From the NCBI RefSeq assembly GCF_042665255.1, contig NZ_JBHTCD010000030.1: 59,706 nucleotides of DNA. One strand, given 5' to 3'. Made by a program: the position numbers and the translations under genes. Every line of letters starts with the position of its first letter. Within the stretch, counting starts at the first letter, position 1. The notes below the pieces were generated by a model, which had not been told where the DNA came from, ran no database searches, and saw nothing but the letters and a program-made list of their open reading frames with translations. This stretch comes from Insolitispirillum peregrinum. GTDB lineage: Bacteria > Pseudomonadota > Alphaproteobacteria > Rhodospirillales > Rhodospirillaceae. This document shows positions 8,851-16,275 of this stretch, one piece after another.

Positions 8851-10160
8851 TGCTCCTCCTCGCTGCCAGCCGCCTGCCTGCGGGCGCGCAGCTTGTCCCA
8901 GTAGGTCAGACGCTTGCGGATTTCCCGTTCAAAGCCACGTTCCGGCGGGTCATAAAAGTCCTGCCGCCCCATGCCTTCGGGGAAGTAGTCCTGACCGGAA
9001 AAGCCGTCTGGCGCGTCATGGTCATAGGCGTAGTGTGCCCCATAGCCCATGTCCTTCATCATCCGGGTCGGCGCATTCAGGATGTGCCTGGGCGGCATCA
9101 GGCTGCCGGTCTGCTGTGCAGCCTTGCGCGCGGCCTTGTAGGCGCGATAGGCCCCGTTTGATTTGGGCGCGGTGCCAAGATACAGCACCAGTTGCGCCAG
9201 AGCCAGTTCGCCTTCCGGACTGCCCAGCCGTTCATAGGCTTCCCAAGCGGCGATGGCCTGGGTCAAGGCCCCCGGGTCGGCCAGTCCGATATCCTCCACC
9301 GCAAAGCGCAGCAGACGACGCAGGATATAGCGCGGATCTTCCCCGCCTTCCAGCATCCGGCACGCCCAGTACAGCGCCGCATTGGGGTCCGAGCCGCGCA
9401 ACGACTTGTGCAAGGCGGAAATCAGGTTGTAGTGGCCTTCGCGGTCCTTGTCATAGACCGGAGCCCGCTGCTGGACAAAGGTCGCCAGTGCCGCCGCGTC
9501 CAGCACCGGCGTTGATCCCGGCAGGGCCATCAGCTCTTCGACCATCACCAGCAGATAGCGCCCGTCACCATCGGCCATCGCCCGCAGGGCGGTGCGGGCA
9601 TCGGCATCCAGCGGCAGGGGACGGCCCGCCGATTGCTCGGCCCGCTGCAACAATCCCTCCAGCGCCGCATCGTCCAGCCGGTTCAGCACCAGCACCCGGC
9701 AGCGGGACAGCAAGGCGGCGTTCAGCTCGAACGACGGGTTTTCCGTCGTCGCCCCCACCAGCACCACCGTGCCATCTTCGACATAGGGCAAAAAGCCGTC
9801 TTGCTGGCTGCGGTTGAAGCGGTGGATTTCGTCGATGAACAGCAGGGTGCCCTTGCCATCCTTGCGGCGGGCACGGGCGGCCTCGAACACCTTGCGCAGA
9901 TCGGCCACGCCGGAAAACACCGCCGACAGCGGTTCAAAGTGCAGGTCGGTCTGATCAGCCAGCAGGCGGGCAATGGTGGTCTTGCCACAGCCCGGTGGCC
10001 CCCACAGGATGAACGACCCCAGCCGGTGCGCTGCCACCATCCGCCCCAGCGGACCATCCGGGCCGATCAGATGGTCCTGCCCGACCACCTCGGCCAGCGT
10101 CTGCGGGCGCAGACGCTCGGCCAGCGGGCGGGGGGCGATGGCGTCAAACAGTCCGGCCAT
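8847..10160 (-). CDS. rarA: Replication-associated recombination protein A (AAA+ ATPase)
   Basis: 437 residues, typical for RarA/MgsA/WRNIP1. It opens with the conserved PLAERLRPQTLAEVVGQDHL, then Walker A GPPGCGKTT, Walker B LLFIDEIHRFNR, sensor 1 VGATTENPSFELN and the C-terminal tetramerisation region (RGSDPNAALYWACRMLEGGEDP). It is a clamp-loader-related ATPase that acts at stalled replication forks. It follows degQ with a 4-bp gap and overlaps crcB by four bases, so it is part of the leftward operon. Confidence 0.95.
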   Translation of the reverse strand: MAGLFDAIAPRPLAERLRPQTLAEVVGQDHLIGPDGPLGRMVAAHRLGSFILWGPPGCGKTTIARLLADQTDLHFEPLSAVFSGVADLRKVFEAARARRKDGKGTLLFIDEIHRFNRSQQDGFLPYVEDGTVVLVGATTENPSFELNAALLSRCRVLVLNRLDDAALEGLLQRAEQSAGRPLPLDADARTALRAMADGDGRYLLVMVEELMALPGSTPVLDAAALATFVQQRAPVYDKDREGHYNLISALHKSLRGSDPNAALYWACRMLEGGEDPRYILRRLLRFAVEDIGLADPGALTQAIAAWEAYERLGSPEGELALAQLVLYLGTAPKSNGAYRAYKAARKAAQQTGSLMPPRHILNAPTRMMKDMGYGAHYAYDHDAPDGFSGQDYFPEGMGRQDFYDPPERGFEREIRKRLTYWDKLRARRQAAGSEEEQ

Positions 10161-10164
10161 CGAC

Positions 10165-11571
10165 TTAGCCGACCTGAATGTTCAGCACGCGGTCCCCGCG
10201 CTGGATGCTGATCAGCCAGCGGCTGGGCGTCCGTTGCAGCAGGTCGGTCACCTCCTGCACCGAGCGCACCGGTTTGCCGTTGATCTCGCGGATCACGTCG
10301 CCCGGCTCGATCCCGAGGTTGGCAGCATACCCGTCACGCCGCACCGCCGTCACGATCACCGTATCGGGGACATAGGCCCGCTCCAGCTCTTCGGACAGCG
10401 CCGGATTGAGGTTGGCAACCTTGATCCCGGTCAGCGGCGTGCGCCCCTTGATCTCGGTTTCCGCCCGGTCCGGGCGATCCGGCGCTGCTTCCAGCGGCAT
10501 GCGCAGCGAGACTGCCCCGCCCTTGCGCAGCACCGACAGGGTGACGCTTTCACCAATCGGACGGGTGGCCAGCCGATAGCGCAGGTCGGCCGGATCGGCC
10601 AGATCGGCCCCATCAACCGCCGTCACCACGTCACCAATCCGCAATCCGGCGGTTTCAGCCGGGCTGCCCTTGGCGATGCCGTTGATCAGCACCCCGCCCG
10701 GCCGGTCAAAGCCCAGCGAAGCGGCAATGTCACGCCCAACCCCCTGCCCGGTGACGCCGATCCATGGCCGCACCACCTTGCCGCCATTCAGCAGGCCATC
10801 AACCACGGTGCGCACCATGTCCGCCGGGATGGCAAAGCCGATCCCCATATAGCCGCCATCACGGGTATAGATCGACGAGTTGATGCCCGCCAGCTTGCCA
10901 TCCAGCGTCACCAGCGCCCCGCCCGAGTTGCCCGGATTGATCGCCGCATCGGTCTGGATGAAGGCGTTAAAGCTGTTGCCGCCGGTATGCCGCCCCAACG
11001 CCGACACAATCCCGCTGGTCACCGTCTGACCGACGCCAAAGGGATTGCCGATCGCCAGCACCAGATCACCGACCTCCAGCGTTTCCATGTTGCCCAGTTG
11101 CAGGGTCGGCAGGCCGGTCGGGCTGTCCTTCAGCCGCAACACCGCCAGATCGGTCCGTTCGTCCGATCCGATCAATTCGGCCTCGAATTCACGGCGGTCT
11201 TGCAGCACCACGGTGATTTCATCGGCGCCTTCGATGACGTGGTTGTTGGTCACCACGATGCCGTTGGCCTGAATGATCACCCCGGAGCCCAGCGAGTTTT
11301 CCACCCGCTGCTGCGGCACCCCTTGCGGCATGCGGTTGCCAAAGAACTGGCGGAACAGCGGATCATTGAAGATCGGCGGCAACGCGCGGGTGCGAACCGT
11401 CTTGCGGGTATAGATGTTGACCACCGCCGGAGCAGCCTGCTTCACCACTGACGCAAAGGACAGCGAAATTTGCTCGCGGCTGGCCGGAACCTGTTGAGCT
11501 TCGGCCATGGGGGCGATGGCCACCAGCAAGGCCAGCCCGAACAGCCCCCCCAGAACAGACGTGCGTTTCAT
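10165..11571 (-). CDS. Do-family periplasmic serine endopeptidase (DegP/DegQ)
   Basis: 468 residues from ATG 11571 with GAGGA upstream. A signal peptide (LGGLFGLALLVAIAPMAEAQ) is followed by a trypsin-like domain with the catalytic triad visible as TNNHVIEGA (His), ERTDLAVLRL (Asp) and NPGNSGGALV (Ser), then two PDZ domains (for example GGVLINGIAKGSPAETAGL and LGIEPGDVIREINGKPV). It degrades or refolds misfolded periplasmic proteins. Two PDZ domains and a moderate Q-linker fit DegP/DegQ. It is probably the first gene of the degQ-rarA-crcB-rluC run. Confidence 0.93.
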   Translation of the reverse strand: MKRTSVLGGLFGLALLVAIAPMAEAQQVPASREQISLSFASVVKQAAPAVVNIYTRKTVRTRALPPIFNDPLFRQFFGNRMPQGVPQQRVENSLGSGVIIQANGIVVTNNHVIEGADEITVVLQDRREFEAELIGSDERTDLAVLRLKDSPTGLPTLQLGNMETLEVGDLVLAIGNPFGVGQTVTSGIVSALGRHTGGNSFNAFIQTDAAINPGNSGGALVTLDGKLAGINSSIYTRDGGYMGIGFAIPADMVRTVVDGLLNGGKVVRPWIGVTGQGVGRDIAASLGFDRPGGVLINGIAKGSPAETAGLRIGDVVTAVDGADLADPADLRYRLATRPIGESVTLSVLRKGGAVSLRMPLEAAPDRPDRAETEIKGRTPLTGIKVANLNPALSEELERAYVPDTVIVTAVRRDGYAANLGIEPGDVIREINGKPVRSVQEVTDLLQRTPSRWLISIQRGDRVLNIQVG

Positions 11572-11625
11572 GATGTCCTCACCAGATGACAGACAGGGAA
11601 TGACAGACAGGGAAAGTGGAAAGAC

Positions 11626-11985
11626 TTACTTGAAATAGAGGGCGGGCGGCATGTCGACCAGCCGGACCGAGGTTTCCACCCGCAGCCCCTTGGCTTCGGC
11701 CACCGGCAGCACATGCTGGCGCAACAGGGCCAGAGCCCCGGAGCCAACCGCGGTCAGCACCTCGGGCGTGCGCCCGGTCAGCAGACCAATGTCCAGATGC
11801 GCCATGTCCCGATCAGCGGCACCGTCAGCGACATACACCTTGTCAATCACCGCCACCCGGCTTTTGCAGGCTGGCAGCGTGGCATTGGCTTTTTCGATCA
11901 CCAGCGTGTGCAGGCTGGCAAACAGGCTGGCGGTATCGAGGGCGTCGGCCATCTCACGCGAACATTCCAGGCGAATCTGCGGCAT
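11626..11985 (-). CDS. 5-carboxymethyl-2-hydroxymuconate delta-isomerase-like protein
   Basis: 119 residues from ATG 11985, which has AAAGGA eight nt upstream; the frame is open further upstream but those codons do not look coding. Family features are the N-terminal Met-Pro (the catalytic proline of the tautomerase fold), the PQIRLECSREM start, the RDMAHLDIGLLTGRTPEV block and the VRLVDMPPALYFK end. CHMI acts in homoprotocatechuate (4-hydroxyphenylacetate) degradation, but no other gene of that pathway is nearby, so a solitary tautomerase role is possible. Confidence 0.85.
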   Translation of the reverse strand: MPQIRLECSREMADALDTASLFASLHTLVIEKANATLPACKSRVAVIDKVYVADGAADRDMAHLDIGLLTGRTPEVLTAVGSGALALLRQHVLPVAEAKGLRVETSVRLVDMPPALYFK

Positions 11986-12052
11986 CAAGGCATCCTTTCG
12001 TGTACAATTCCGGCGACCGGGCCAACAGTCTGCACGATGCGTCATGCGCCTG

Positions 12053-12100
12053 TTAGAGCATTGTGCGAAAAGTGGGAACCGGTTTTCGCAACAACAATGC
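12053..12100. repeat. Alphaproteobacterial intergenic palindrome (GGGAACCGG type)
   Basis: Begins TAGAGC and folds into a hairpin: GCATTGT (12058-12064) pairs with ACAATGC (12094-12100), and GCGAAAA (12065-12071) pairs with TTTTCGC (12083-12089), around GTGGGAACCGG. This is the type of dispersed palindrome seen between genes in many alphaproteobacteria. A related copy lies at 17917-17950. Confidence 0.75.
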
Positions 12101-12114
12101 GACAATACAAAAGG

Positions 12115-12158
12115 CTAGACCAGCGTGCCTGCATCAGATTTAACGCACGCTGGTCTAG
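12115..12158. repeat. Perfect 14-bp inverted repeat
   Basis: CTAGACCAGCGTGC (12115-12128) is repeated inverted as GCACGCTGGTCTAG (12145-12158) around a 16-nt loop containing CAGATTTAAC. One arm and loop recur in degenerate form at 16046-16070. It lies directly next to the GGGAACCGG palindrome. It has no T run, so it is more likely a repeat element than a terminator. Confidence 0.75.
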
Positions 12159-12274
12159 CATACCAGCCGGGCGGTTGAATAGTCGCCTGAGGATATGAGG
12201 CACCCGGCAGAAAAAGGAAAGCCCCGCCGCAGCCTCCACCGGAGGATAGCGGGTTAAAAACAGGAAAGTTGGCA

Positions 12275-12373
12275 ATGATGCCCCTGACAGTCCGGCTTGA
12301 ACGCACGGAAACGCCGCTGGGGCAGATGATGCTGGTCGTCGACACCCGGAACCGGCTGCGGGCGCGGGACTGA
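12275..12373 (+). pseudogene. Truncated methylated-DNA--cysteine methyltransferase (Ogt) N-terminus
   Basis: ATG 12275 is preceded by AGGAAAG. The 32-codon frame reads MMPLTVRLERTETPLGQMML followed by VVDTRNRLRARD and a TGA. This matches the N-terminal strand pattern of Ogt/MGMT proteins (E-x-x-x-T-P-L-G ... L-R-A-x-x-W), where Trp is expected at the position of the stop. The active-site PCHRV part is nowhere downstream. I read it as the surviving start of a native gene disrupted at about 12370 by the islet that follows. Confidence 0.55.
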
Positions 12374-12742
12374 CCAATGGTGCCAATCCGGAATCTTCCA
12401 TATTGTTTGCTTCTGACATACAGACTGTCTGCTTCAACCTCATTTATCTATCAATGCTGACAGCCTACCATCAGTGCATCGACCGTCTCACAGGCAAGCG
12501 GTTCACAGGCCTGTACCGCCGCGACGTGCTGGCCGACCACCGCCAGATGTTCGACAGCGGACCTGCCACCGTGGCATTGACGGCCATTGCGCTGACCGCG
12601 CCCGTGCGCGATGTGGAGGTACTGAGGCGCATCCAGCAAGCCCGCTCCGTCGAGGGTCGAGGGTCGAGGGTCGAGGGTCGAGGGCCGCGACGCCACGTTG
12701 CTGGACACTCCGGTTGCTTCCGTTGACCTTGAAAGAAAAGAC
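12374..12742. other. Left part of the islet: possible gene remnant plus repeat
   Basis: Between the ogt fragment and the binding-protein gene there is no confident gene. A rightward frame from 12454 (MLTAYHQCIDRLTGKRF, then DVLADHRQMFDSGPATVALT) has coding-like third positions up to about 12647, then runs into the 7-bp tandem repeat. It could be the 3' remnant of a gene; I do not recognise it. Confidence 0.35.
12649..12683. repeat. 7-bp tandem repeat (GTCGAGG x5)
   Basis: Five perfect head-to-tail copies of GTCGAGG, flanked by GCTCC on the left and GCCGCGA on the right. It lies 59 bp upstream of the start of the binding-protein gene. Such variable-number heptamers can arise by slippage; its position upstream of a gene could alter promoter spacing. 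Confidence 0.9.
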
Positions 12743-13855
12743 ATGAAAGTTCTTCTCCCTCTGCGCCTCACGTGCCTGGCTCTCGCGCTCGCGGCTACAG
12801 GCTTGTCCGCCCAGAGCCTGGCCCAGACACCGCCGACGCAGGTAGCCCCCGCCGTCGAGCGTGATGGCGCGGGCCAGTCGCTCGAAGACCTCTACCAGGC
12901 TGCCCTTAAGGAAGGCGGCCAGTTGACAGTGTATGCCGGCGGCGATGAGGTGACGCAGGGCTTCGGCATCAAGTCCAACTTCGAGCGCCGCTTCCCCGGC
13001 ATGAAGATCAACATCGTGGTCGACCTGAGCAAGTACCACGATGCGCGCATCGAGGAGCAGTTGCTGCGCAAGAACCTGGAGGTGGACGTGGCACACCTGC
13101 AGACGCTGCACGACTTCGACGACTGGGCCGCCCGCGGGCTGCTGCTGCCGTACAAGCCCATCGGCTGGGATCAGATTCCCGCGGCCTACAAGGACCCGAC
13201 CGGCCGTTTCACCGGCCTGTTCATGCTGACCTTCGCCAACAGCTACAACAAGAACTACGTGACGGAGGAAAACGCGCCGCGCGATTACCCGGACTTCCTC
13301 AAGCCCGAGTTCAAGGACCGCATCATCATCGCCTACCCCAATGATGACGATGCCGTGTTGTACATGTTCGACAAGATCATCCAGAAGTATGGCATCGGGT
13401 TCATCGACCAGCTCAAGGCCAACGGCGTGCAGTGGGTCCGCGGCACGCAGACGCCTCGGGACGCGGTGGAAGCCGGCAAGTACGCCGTCTCGACCGGCAC
13501 GTCGGGCAGCTTCGTTCCTGTGGAATCATCGGCACTGCGCTTCGTGCTGCCCAAGAACGATCCCTTCCTCACCTGGGCACAGACCGGCGCCATCTTCAAG
13601 GACGCGAGGCACCCGAATGCCGCCAGGCTGTACATGAGCTGGCAATTGTCGCTGCCGGTGGCCTCCAACCCTCGGCAATTCCCCATCCGCAAGGACGTGG
13701 CACCGCTGCCAGGCTTCCAGACCGTGGACCACTACAACACCAGTCCCGAGGACTTTGTTGCATTCATGCGGGACCGCGCCCGCGTCGAGCGCCTCAAGAG
13801 CTTGTTCGAGCGTCTGATCGGGCCTGTTCAGGGCATCTCGCCGTTGAAAGACTGA
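12743..13855 (+). CDS. Periplasmic solute-binding protein, iron(III)/AfuA-like ABC family
   Basis: 370 residues from ATG 12743. An upstream in-frame start at 12698 would bury the signal peptide. The signal sequence (LLPLRLTCLALALAATG, cleavage near SLAQ) is followed by the type 2 binding fold common to ferric or small-anion receptors (LYQAALKEGGQLTVYAGGDE, FERRFPGMKINIVVDLS, VSTGTSGSFVPVE). No permease or ATPase gene accompanies it, so it is an orphan receptor, or feeds a transporter elsewhere. Its Glu and Lys codons are almost all GAG and AAG, unlike the flanking genes, which supports foreign origin. Confidence 0.8.
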   Translation: MKVLLPLRLTCLALALAATGLSAQSLAQTPPTQVAPAVERDGAGQSLEDLYQAALKEGGQLTVYAGGDEVTQGFGIKSNFERRFPGMKINIVVDLSKYHDARIEEQLLRKNLEVDVAHLQTLHDFDDWAARGLLLPYKPIGWDQIPAAYKDPTGRFTGLFMLTFANSYNKNYVTEENAPRDYPDFLKPEFKDRIIIAYPNDDDAVLYMFDKIIQKYGIGFIDQLKANGVQWVRGTQTPRDAVEAGKYAVSTGTSGSFVPVESSALRFVLPKNDPFLTWAQTGAIFKDARHPNAARLYMSWQLSLPVASNPRQFPIRKDVAPLPGFQTVDHYNTSPEDFVAFMRDRARVERLKSLFERLIGPVQGISPLKD

Positions 13856-13938
13856 TAGAACGTGTTGCTGTGCCCGCGAGTTGCATGAAGGCGCTCCGGT
13901 GCACGGCATCCCTCCTCCCACCTTTGTGAGTCCCTGCC

Positions 13939-14517
13939 ATGCGCAACCCCTTTGATTTCAGTGTTCCCAAGGAAAGCCTGGTTATCCCGGCGTTTGCCGG
14001 CATCTACGAAAGGATCGCCCAACCGGCCGGATGGCTGCTGTTTCGACTGGTCATTGGCGGCTGGCTGCTGCACGAAGGCTGGCCGAAGATACTGAACCCC
14101 ATGGGCCAAGTGCAGTTCGTCGAAATGATCGGTTTTCACCCGGGCTGGCTGTTCTCGCCGATGCTGGCCATCACGCAGGTCGCTGGCGGCATCGCGATCA
14201 TCCTGGGTCTGCTGACGCGGCCTTTCGCCCTGGCCAACGCGGTGATGCTGTTCGTGACCGTGTGGTTTCACTTTCACTACCCGTACAACGCCGAACCGCT
14301 TCTGAGCAGCGCGGGCCTGGAGGCGATCAAGGCACATCCAGAATTCCTGACCCCCAACGGCACAAAGCGGCTTATGGATGCGGGTGTCGTGTTCACCAAT
14401 CTCCTGCAGGACAAGGCAGTCCAGCTGTCCAGCATCTGGGCCATCGGCTGCCTGTTTTTTGCGGCCTTCGGCGGCGGTCTCTGGTCGATCGACCGGCGGC
14501 TGAAGAAGTCATTTTAA
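13939..14517 (+). CDS. DoxX family membrane protein
   Basis: 192 residues with four predicted helices. The DoxX signature is present: LLFRLVIGGWLLHEGWPKIL in the first helix, then AGGIAIILGLLTRPFALANA and FVTVWFHFHYPY. DoxX-like proteins are small inner-membrane proteins linked to quinone or thiol redox; no specific reaction can be assigned. It lies 83 bp after the binding-protein gene, in the islet, and is followed by the NTF2-like gene. Confidence 0.8.
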   Translation: MRNPFDFSVPKESLVIPAFAGIYERIAQPAGWLLFRLVIGGWLLHEGWPKILNPMGQVQFVEMIGFHPGWLFSPMLAITQVAGGIAIILGLLTRPFALANAVMLFVTVWFHFHYPYNAEPLLSSAGLEAIKAHPEFLTPNGTKRLMDAGVVFTNLLQDKAVQLSSIWAIGCLFFAAFGGGLWSIDRRLKKSF

Positions 14518-14592
14518 ACTGGGATGCCGTGCTGCAGCGAGGGACTTTGATCGGCCACTCGCCATCGTATTCATAAAAGACCGGGGTTGAAG

Positions 14593-14982
14593 ATGAGCAG
14601 CAATCTGGAACTGATCCGCCGCACCTACGAAGGATCTTCCGAGGAGAATGGCCGCAACCTGATGGCTGTTCTTCACCCGCGGGTCGAATGGACCGAGGCA
14701 GAAGGGTTTCCTTATGCCGGCACCTACGTGGGTGTCGAGGCACTGATGGCAGGCGTGTTCTCGCGTCTGGCGGGGGAGTGGATCGACTACCGCGCCCAGG
14801 TGCATACCTACCTGGCCGACGGCGACCGGGTGGCCGCCTTCGGTATCTATTCCGGCACCTATAAAGCCACCGGAAAGTCGATGCAGGCGGCCTTCGCCCA
14901 CCTGTACGACATCGAGGACGGCAAGATCCTGCGCATGACCCAGTACGTCGATACGGTGATGGTCGCCAAGGCGCTGTCCTGA
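14593..14982 (+). CDS. NTF2-like/SnoaL-like protein
   Basis: 129 residues from ATG 14593. The fold is indicated by the helix NLELIRRTYEGSSEENGRNL, the strand pattern HPRVEWTEAEGFPYAGTYVG, and the closing HLYDIEDGKILRMTQYVDT, all typical of nuclear transport factor 2 family ketosteroid-isomerase-like proteins. Function is unknown; such proteins often act on or bind small hydrophobic molecules. It lies between DoxX and a broken esterase. Confidence 0.75.
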   Translation: MSSNLELIRRTYEGSSEENGRNLMAVLHPRVEWTEAEGFPYAGTYVGVEALMAGVFSRLAGEWIDYRAQVHTYLADGDRVAAFGIYSGTYKATGKSMQAAFAHLYDIEDGKILRMTQYVDTVMVAKALS

Positions 14983-15066
14983 TGCAAAAAGGGCGTGTTC
15001 CCCCATGCCTCTTGCCATGGGCCGCCAAGGACCGTCCCCCGTGTCCTGAATGACCGGAAGATCCGC

Positions 15067-15379
15067 ATGCCCGTTCTTTTATCGCGTCGCCAGGTATTCG
15101 GCGCCAGCATGGCTTCGGTGTTGGCCATGATGCTGCATTCAGCTCCATCCATGGCCGCCAGCCTTGCCAGTGATCGATGGCGATGTGCTCGACGCCCCGC
15201 CGACCGCGCTGGCCGATGCCATGCGCAGCGCCTGGGTCGCGTTCGCAAAGACAGGTGATCCCGGATGGCCAGCTTACGACCTTGCCACGCGAATCACGAA
15301 GCGCTTCGATGCAACATCCAGCGTCGTGGCCGACCCGGAAAAGGAAACACGGCCTCTCTGGGAAGACGTGACGTTCTGA
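15067..15379 (+). pseudogene. Carboxylesterase (type B) with large internal deletion and frameshift
   Basis: The frame from ATG 15067 encodes a Tat-like signal (MPVLLSRRQVFGASMASV, ending near SMAAS). At about 15160 the reading jumps to frame 2, which continues as LPVIDGDVLDAPP, WVAFAKTGDPGWPAYD and DPEKETRPLW, the C-terminal end of carboxylesterase/para-nitrobenzyl esterase proteins. The catalytic Ser/Glu core, roughly 400 residues, is missing. The gene is therefore inactive. The islet seems to end between 15380 and 15436. Confidence 0.7.
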
Positions 15380-15437
15380 GGACTCAAACCTGGTCTTGCC
15401 GTCCAGAGACGGACCGGACTGGAGTCATGGTGAAATG

Positions 15438-15464
15438 AAAAAAGCCGCCCGAAGGCGGCTTTTT
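15438..15464 (-). terminator. Rho-independent terminator of the PII gene (probably bidirectional)
   Basis: AAAAAAGCCGCC / GGCGGCTTTTT around a CGAA loop. It lies 24 bp beyond the PII stop codon and has A and T tracts on both sides, so it can also stop transcription leaving the islet rightward. Confidence 0.9.
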
Positions 15465-15487
15465 CCAGTACCGGACAGGCGCAAGCC

Positions 15488-15826
15488 TTACAGGGCGTCG
15501 CCGTCGGTTTCGCCGGTGCGGATGCGCACGGCCTTGGCGATGTCGAACACGAACACCTTGCCATCCCCGATCTTGTCGGTCTTGGCGGCGGCACAGATCG
15601 CTTCGACGACCTGATCGGCCATTTCGGCCTTCACCGCCACTTCGATTTTCACTTTCGGCAGGAAGCTGACCTGATACTCAGCGCCACGATAAATCTCGGT
15701 CTGCCCCTTCTGGCGACCAAAGCCCTTGACCTCGGAGACAGTCAGGCCCTGGATGCCAAGCGGCGTGAGCGCCTCGCGCACTTCGTCCAGCTTGAATGGT
15801 TTAATGATGGCCATGACGAGTTTCAT
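15488..15826 (-). CDS. glnK: Nitrogen regulatory protein P-II (GlnK/GlnZ type)
   Basis: 112 residues from ATG 15826, preceded by GAGGGG at 8-13 nt; codons upstream of this start do not belong to the protein. The sequence begins MKLVMAIIKPFKLDEVREAL and carries the T-loop uridylylation site YRGAEYQVSF with the modified Tyr, then the C-terminal signature IGDGKVFVFDIAKAVRIRTG that binds ATP and 2-oxoglutarate. The MKLVM start and LTPLGIQGLTVSEVKGFGRQ favour GlnK/GlnZ over the GlnB that is usually next to glnA. No amtB is adjacent, as with GlnZ-type genes. A sigma-54-like promoter lies upstream. Confidence 0.9.
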   Translation of the reverse strand: MKLVMAIIKPFKLDEVREALTPLGIQGLTVSEVKGFGRQKGQTEIYRGAEYQVSFLPKVKIEVAVKAEMADQVVEAICAAAKTDKIGDGKVFVFDIAKAVRIRTGETDGDAL

Positions 15827-15893
15827 GAATATACCCCTCGTTGTATAGAGCAAGCAGCCAGAAGAGCCGCAGGTCGGTCCTCGGCCTCCCATT

Positions 15894-15910
15894 CTCAAAC
15901 GGCGTGCCAA
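15894..15910 (-). promoter_or_regulatory. Sigma-54 (RpoN) promoter candidate for the PII gene
   Basis: On the minus strand TTGGCACGCCGTTTGAG matches the -24 element exactly (TTGGCACG), and the -12 element TTTGA differs from TTTGC only in the last base. Spacing GG to GA/GC is the required 10 bp. It would give a 5' leader of about 55 nt. Nitrogen-regulated transcription of a glnK gene by RpoN and NtrC is expected from the family. Confidence 0.65.
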
Positions 15911-16102
15911 CTTTTATATAGTGTTGTTTATCATGGCATTAGGCGAAAAAAAGCCCCATGGCAGCCTCACTTACCGACGTTGATGCCCATTAAAACATCA
16001 AGCTGGCAAAGACCATGCTTATTTAATAAGCTCTCGCTGTACACCCTGGACCAGCGTGTGTTAAATCTGGCGCCACGGTACACGACAGTTTGAAAACAAG
16101 AG
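15911..16102. other. Gene-free stretch upstream of the PII promoter
   Basis: No gene seen. It includes an AT-rich segment (15905-16030) where NtrC sites could lie; I could not identify a clear one. At 16046-16070 CTGGACCAGCGTG followed by TTAAATCTGG is a degenerate single arm of the inverted repeat found at 12115-12158. Confidence 0.5.
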
Positions 16103-16223
16103 CGGGCTACCGCCCGAACCTGCTCGGGGCCTGAGGCCCCGAACCCCCATTTTTTCTTGGACTATCAAAGTAATGGGGTCTGGGGCCGACTGGCCCCAGC
16201 GAGGTGTGGAGCAGCGCTCCATG
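16103..16223. repeat. Inverted pair of two-hairpin repeat units
   Basis: Left unit: hairpin GGGC-TACC-GCCC (16104-16115), then CGGGGCCTGAGGCCCCG and AACCCCCATTTTTT. Right unit in opposite orientation: AATGGGGT, then CTGGGGCCGACTGGCCCCAG (16177-16196), GCGAGGTGTGGAGCAGCGCTCCA. The right unit aligns with the repeat at 43750-43813, including a compensatory base pair. It may also shape the 5' region of the gene at 16276. Confidence 0.75.
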
Positions 16224-16275
16224 ATCTTGTTTTCTGTCTTTTGCGCTCACTGCTTTAGCCCGGACCCTGCCCGCC

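Noticed and set aside
12042..12443. 133-codon leftward frame across the palindromic repeats
   Set aside because: It runs through both inverted repeats and the ogt fragment in the wrong frame; no protein features.
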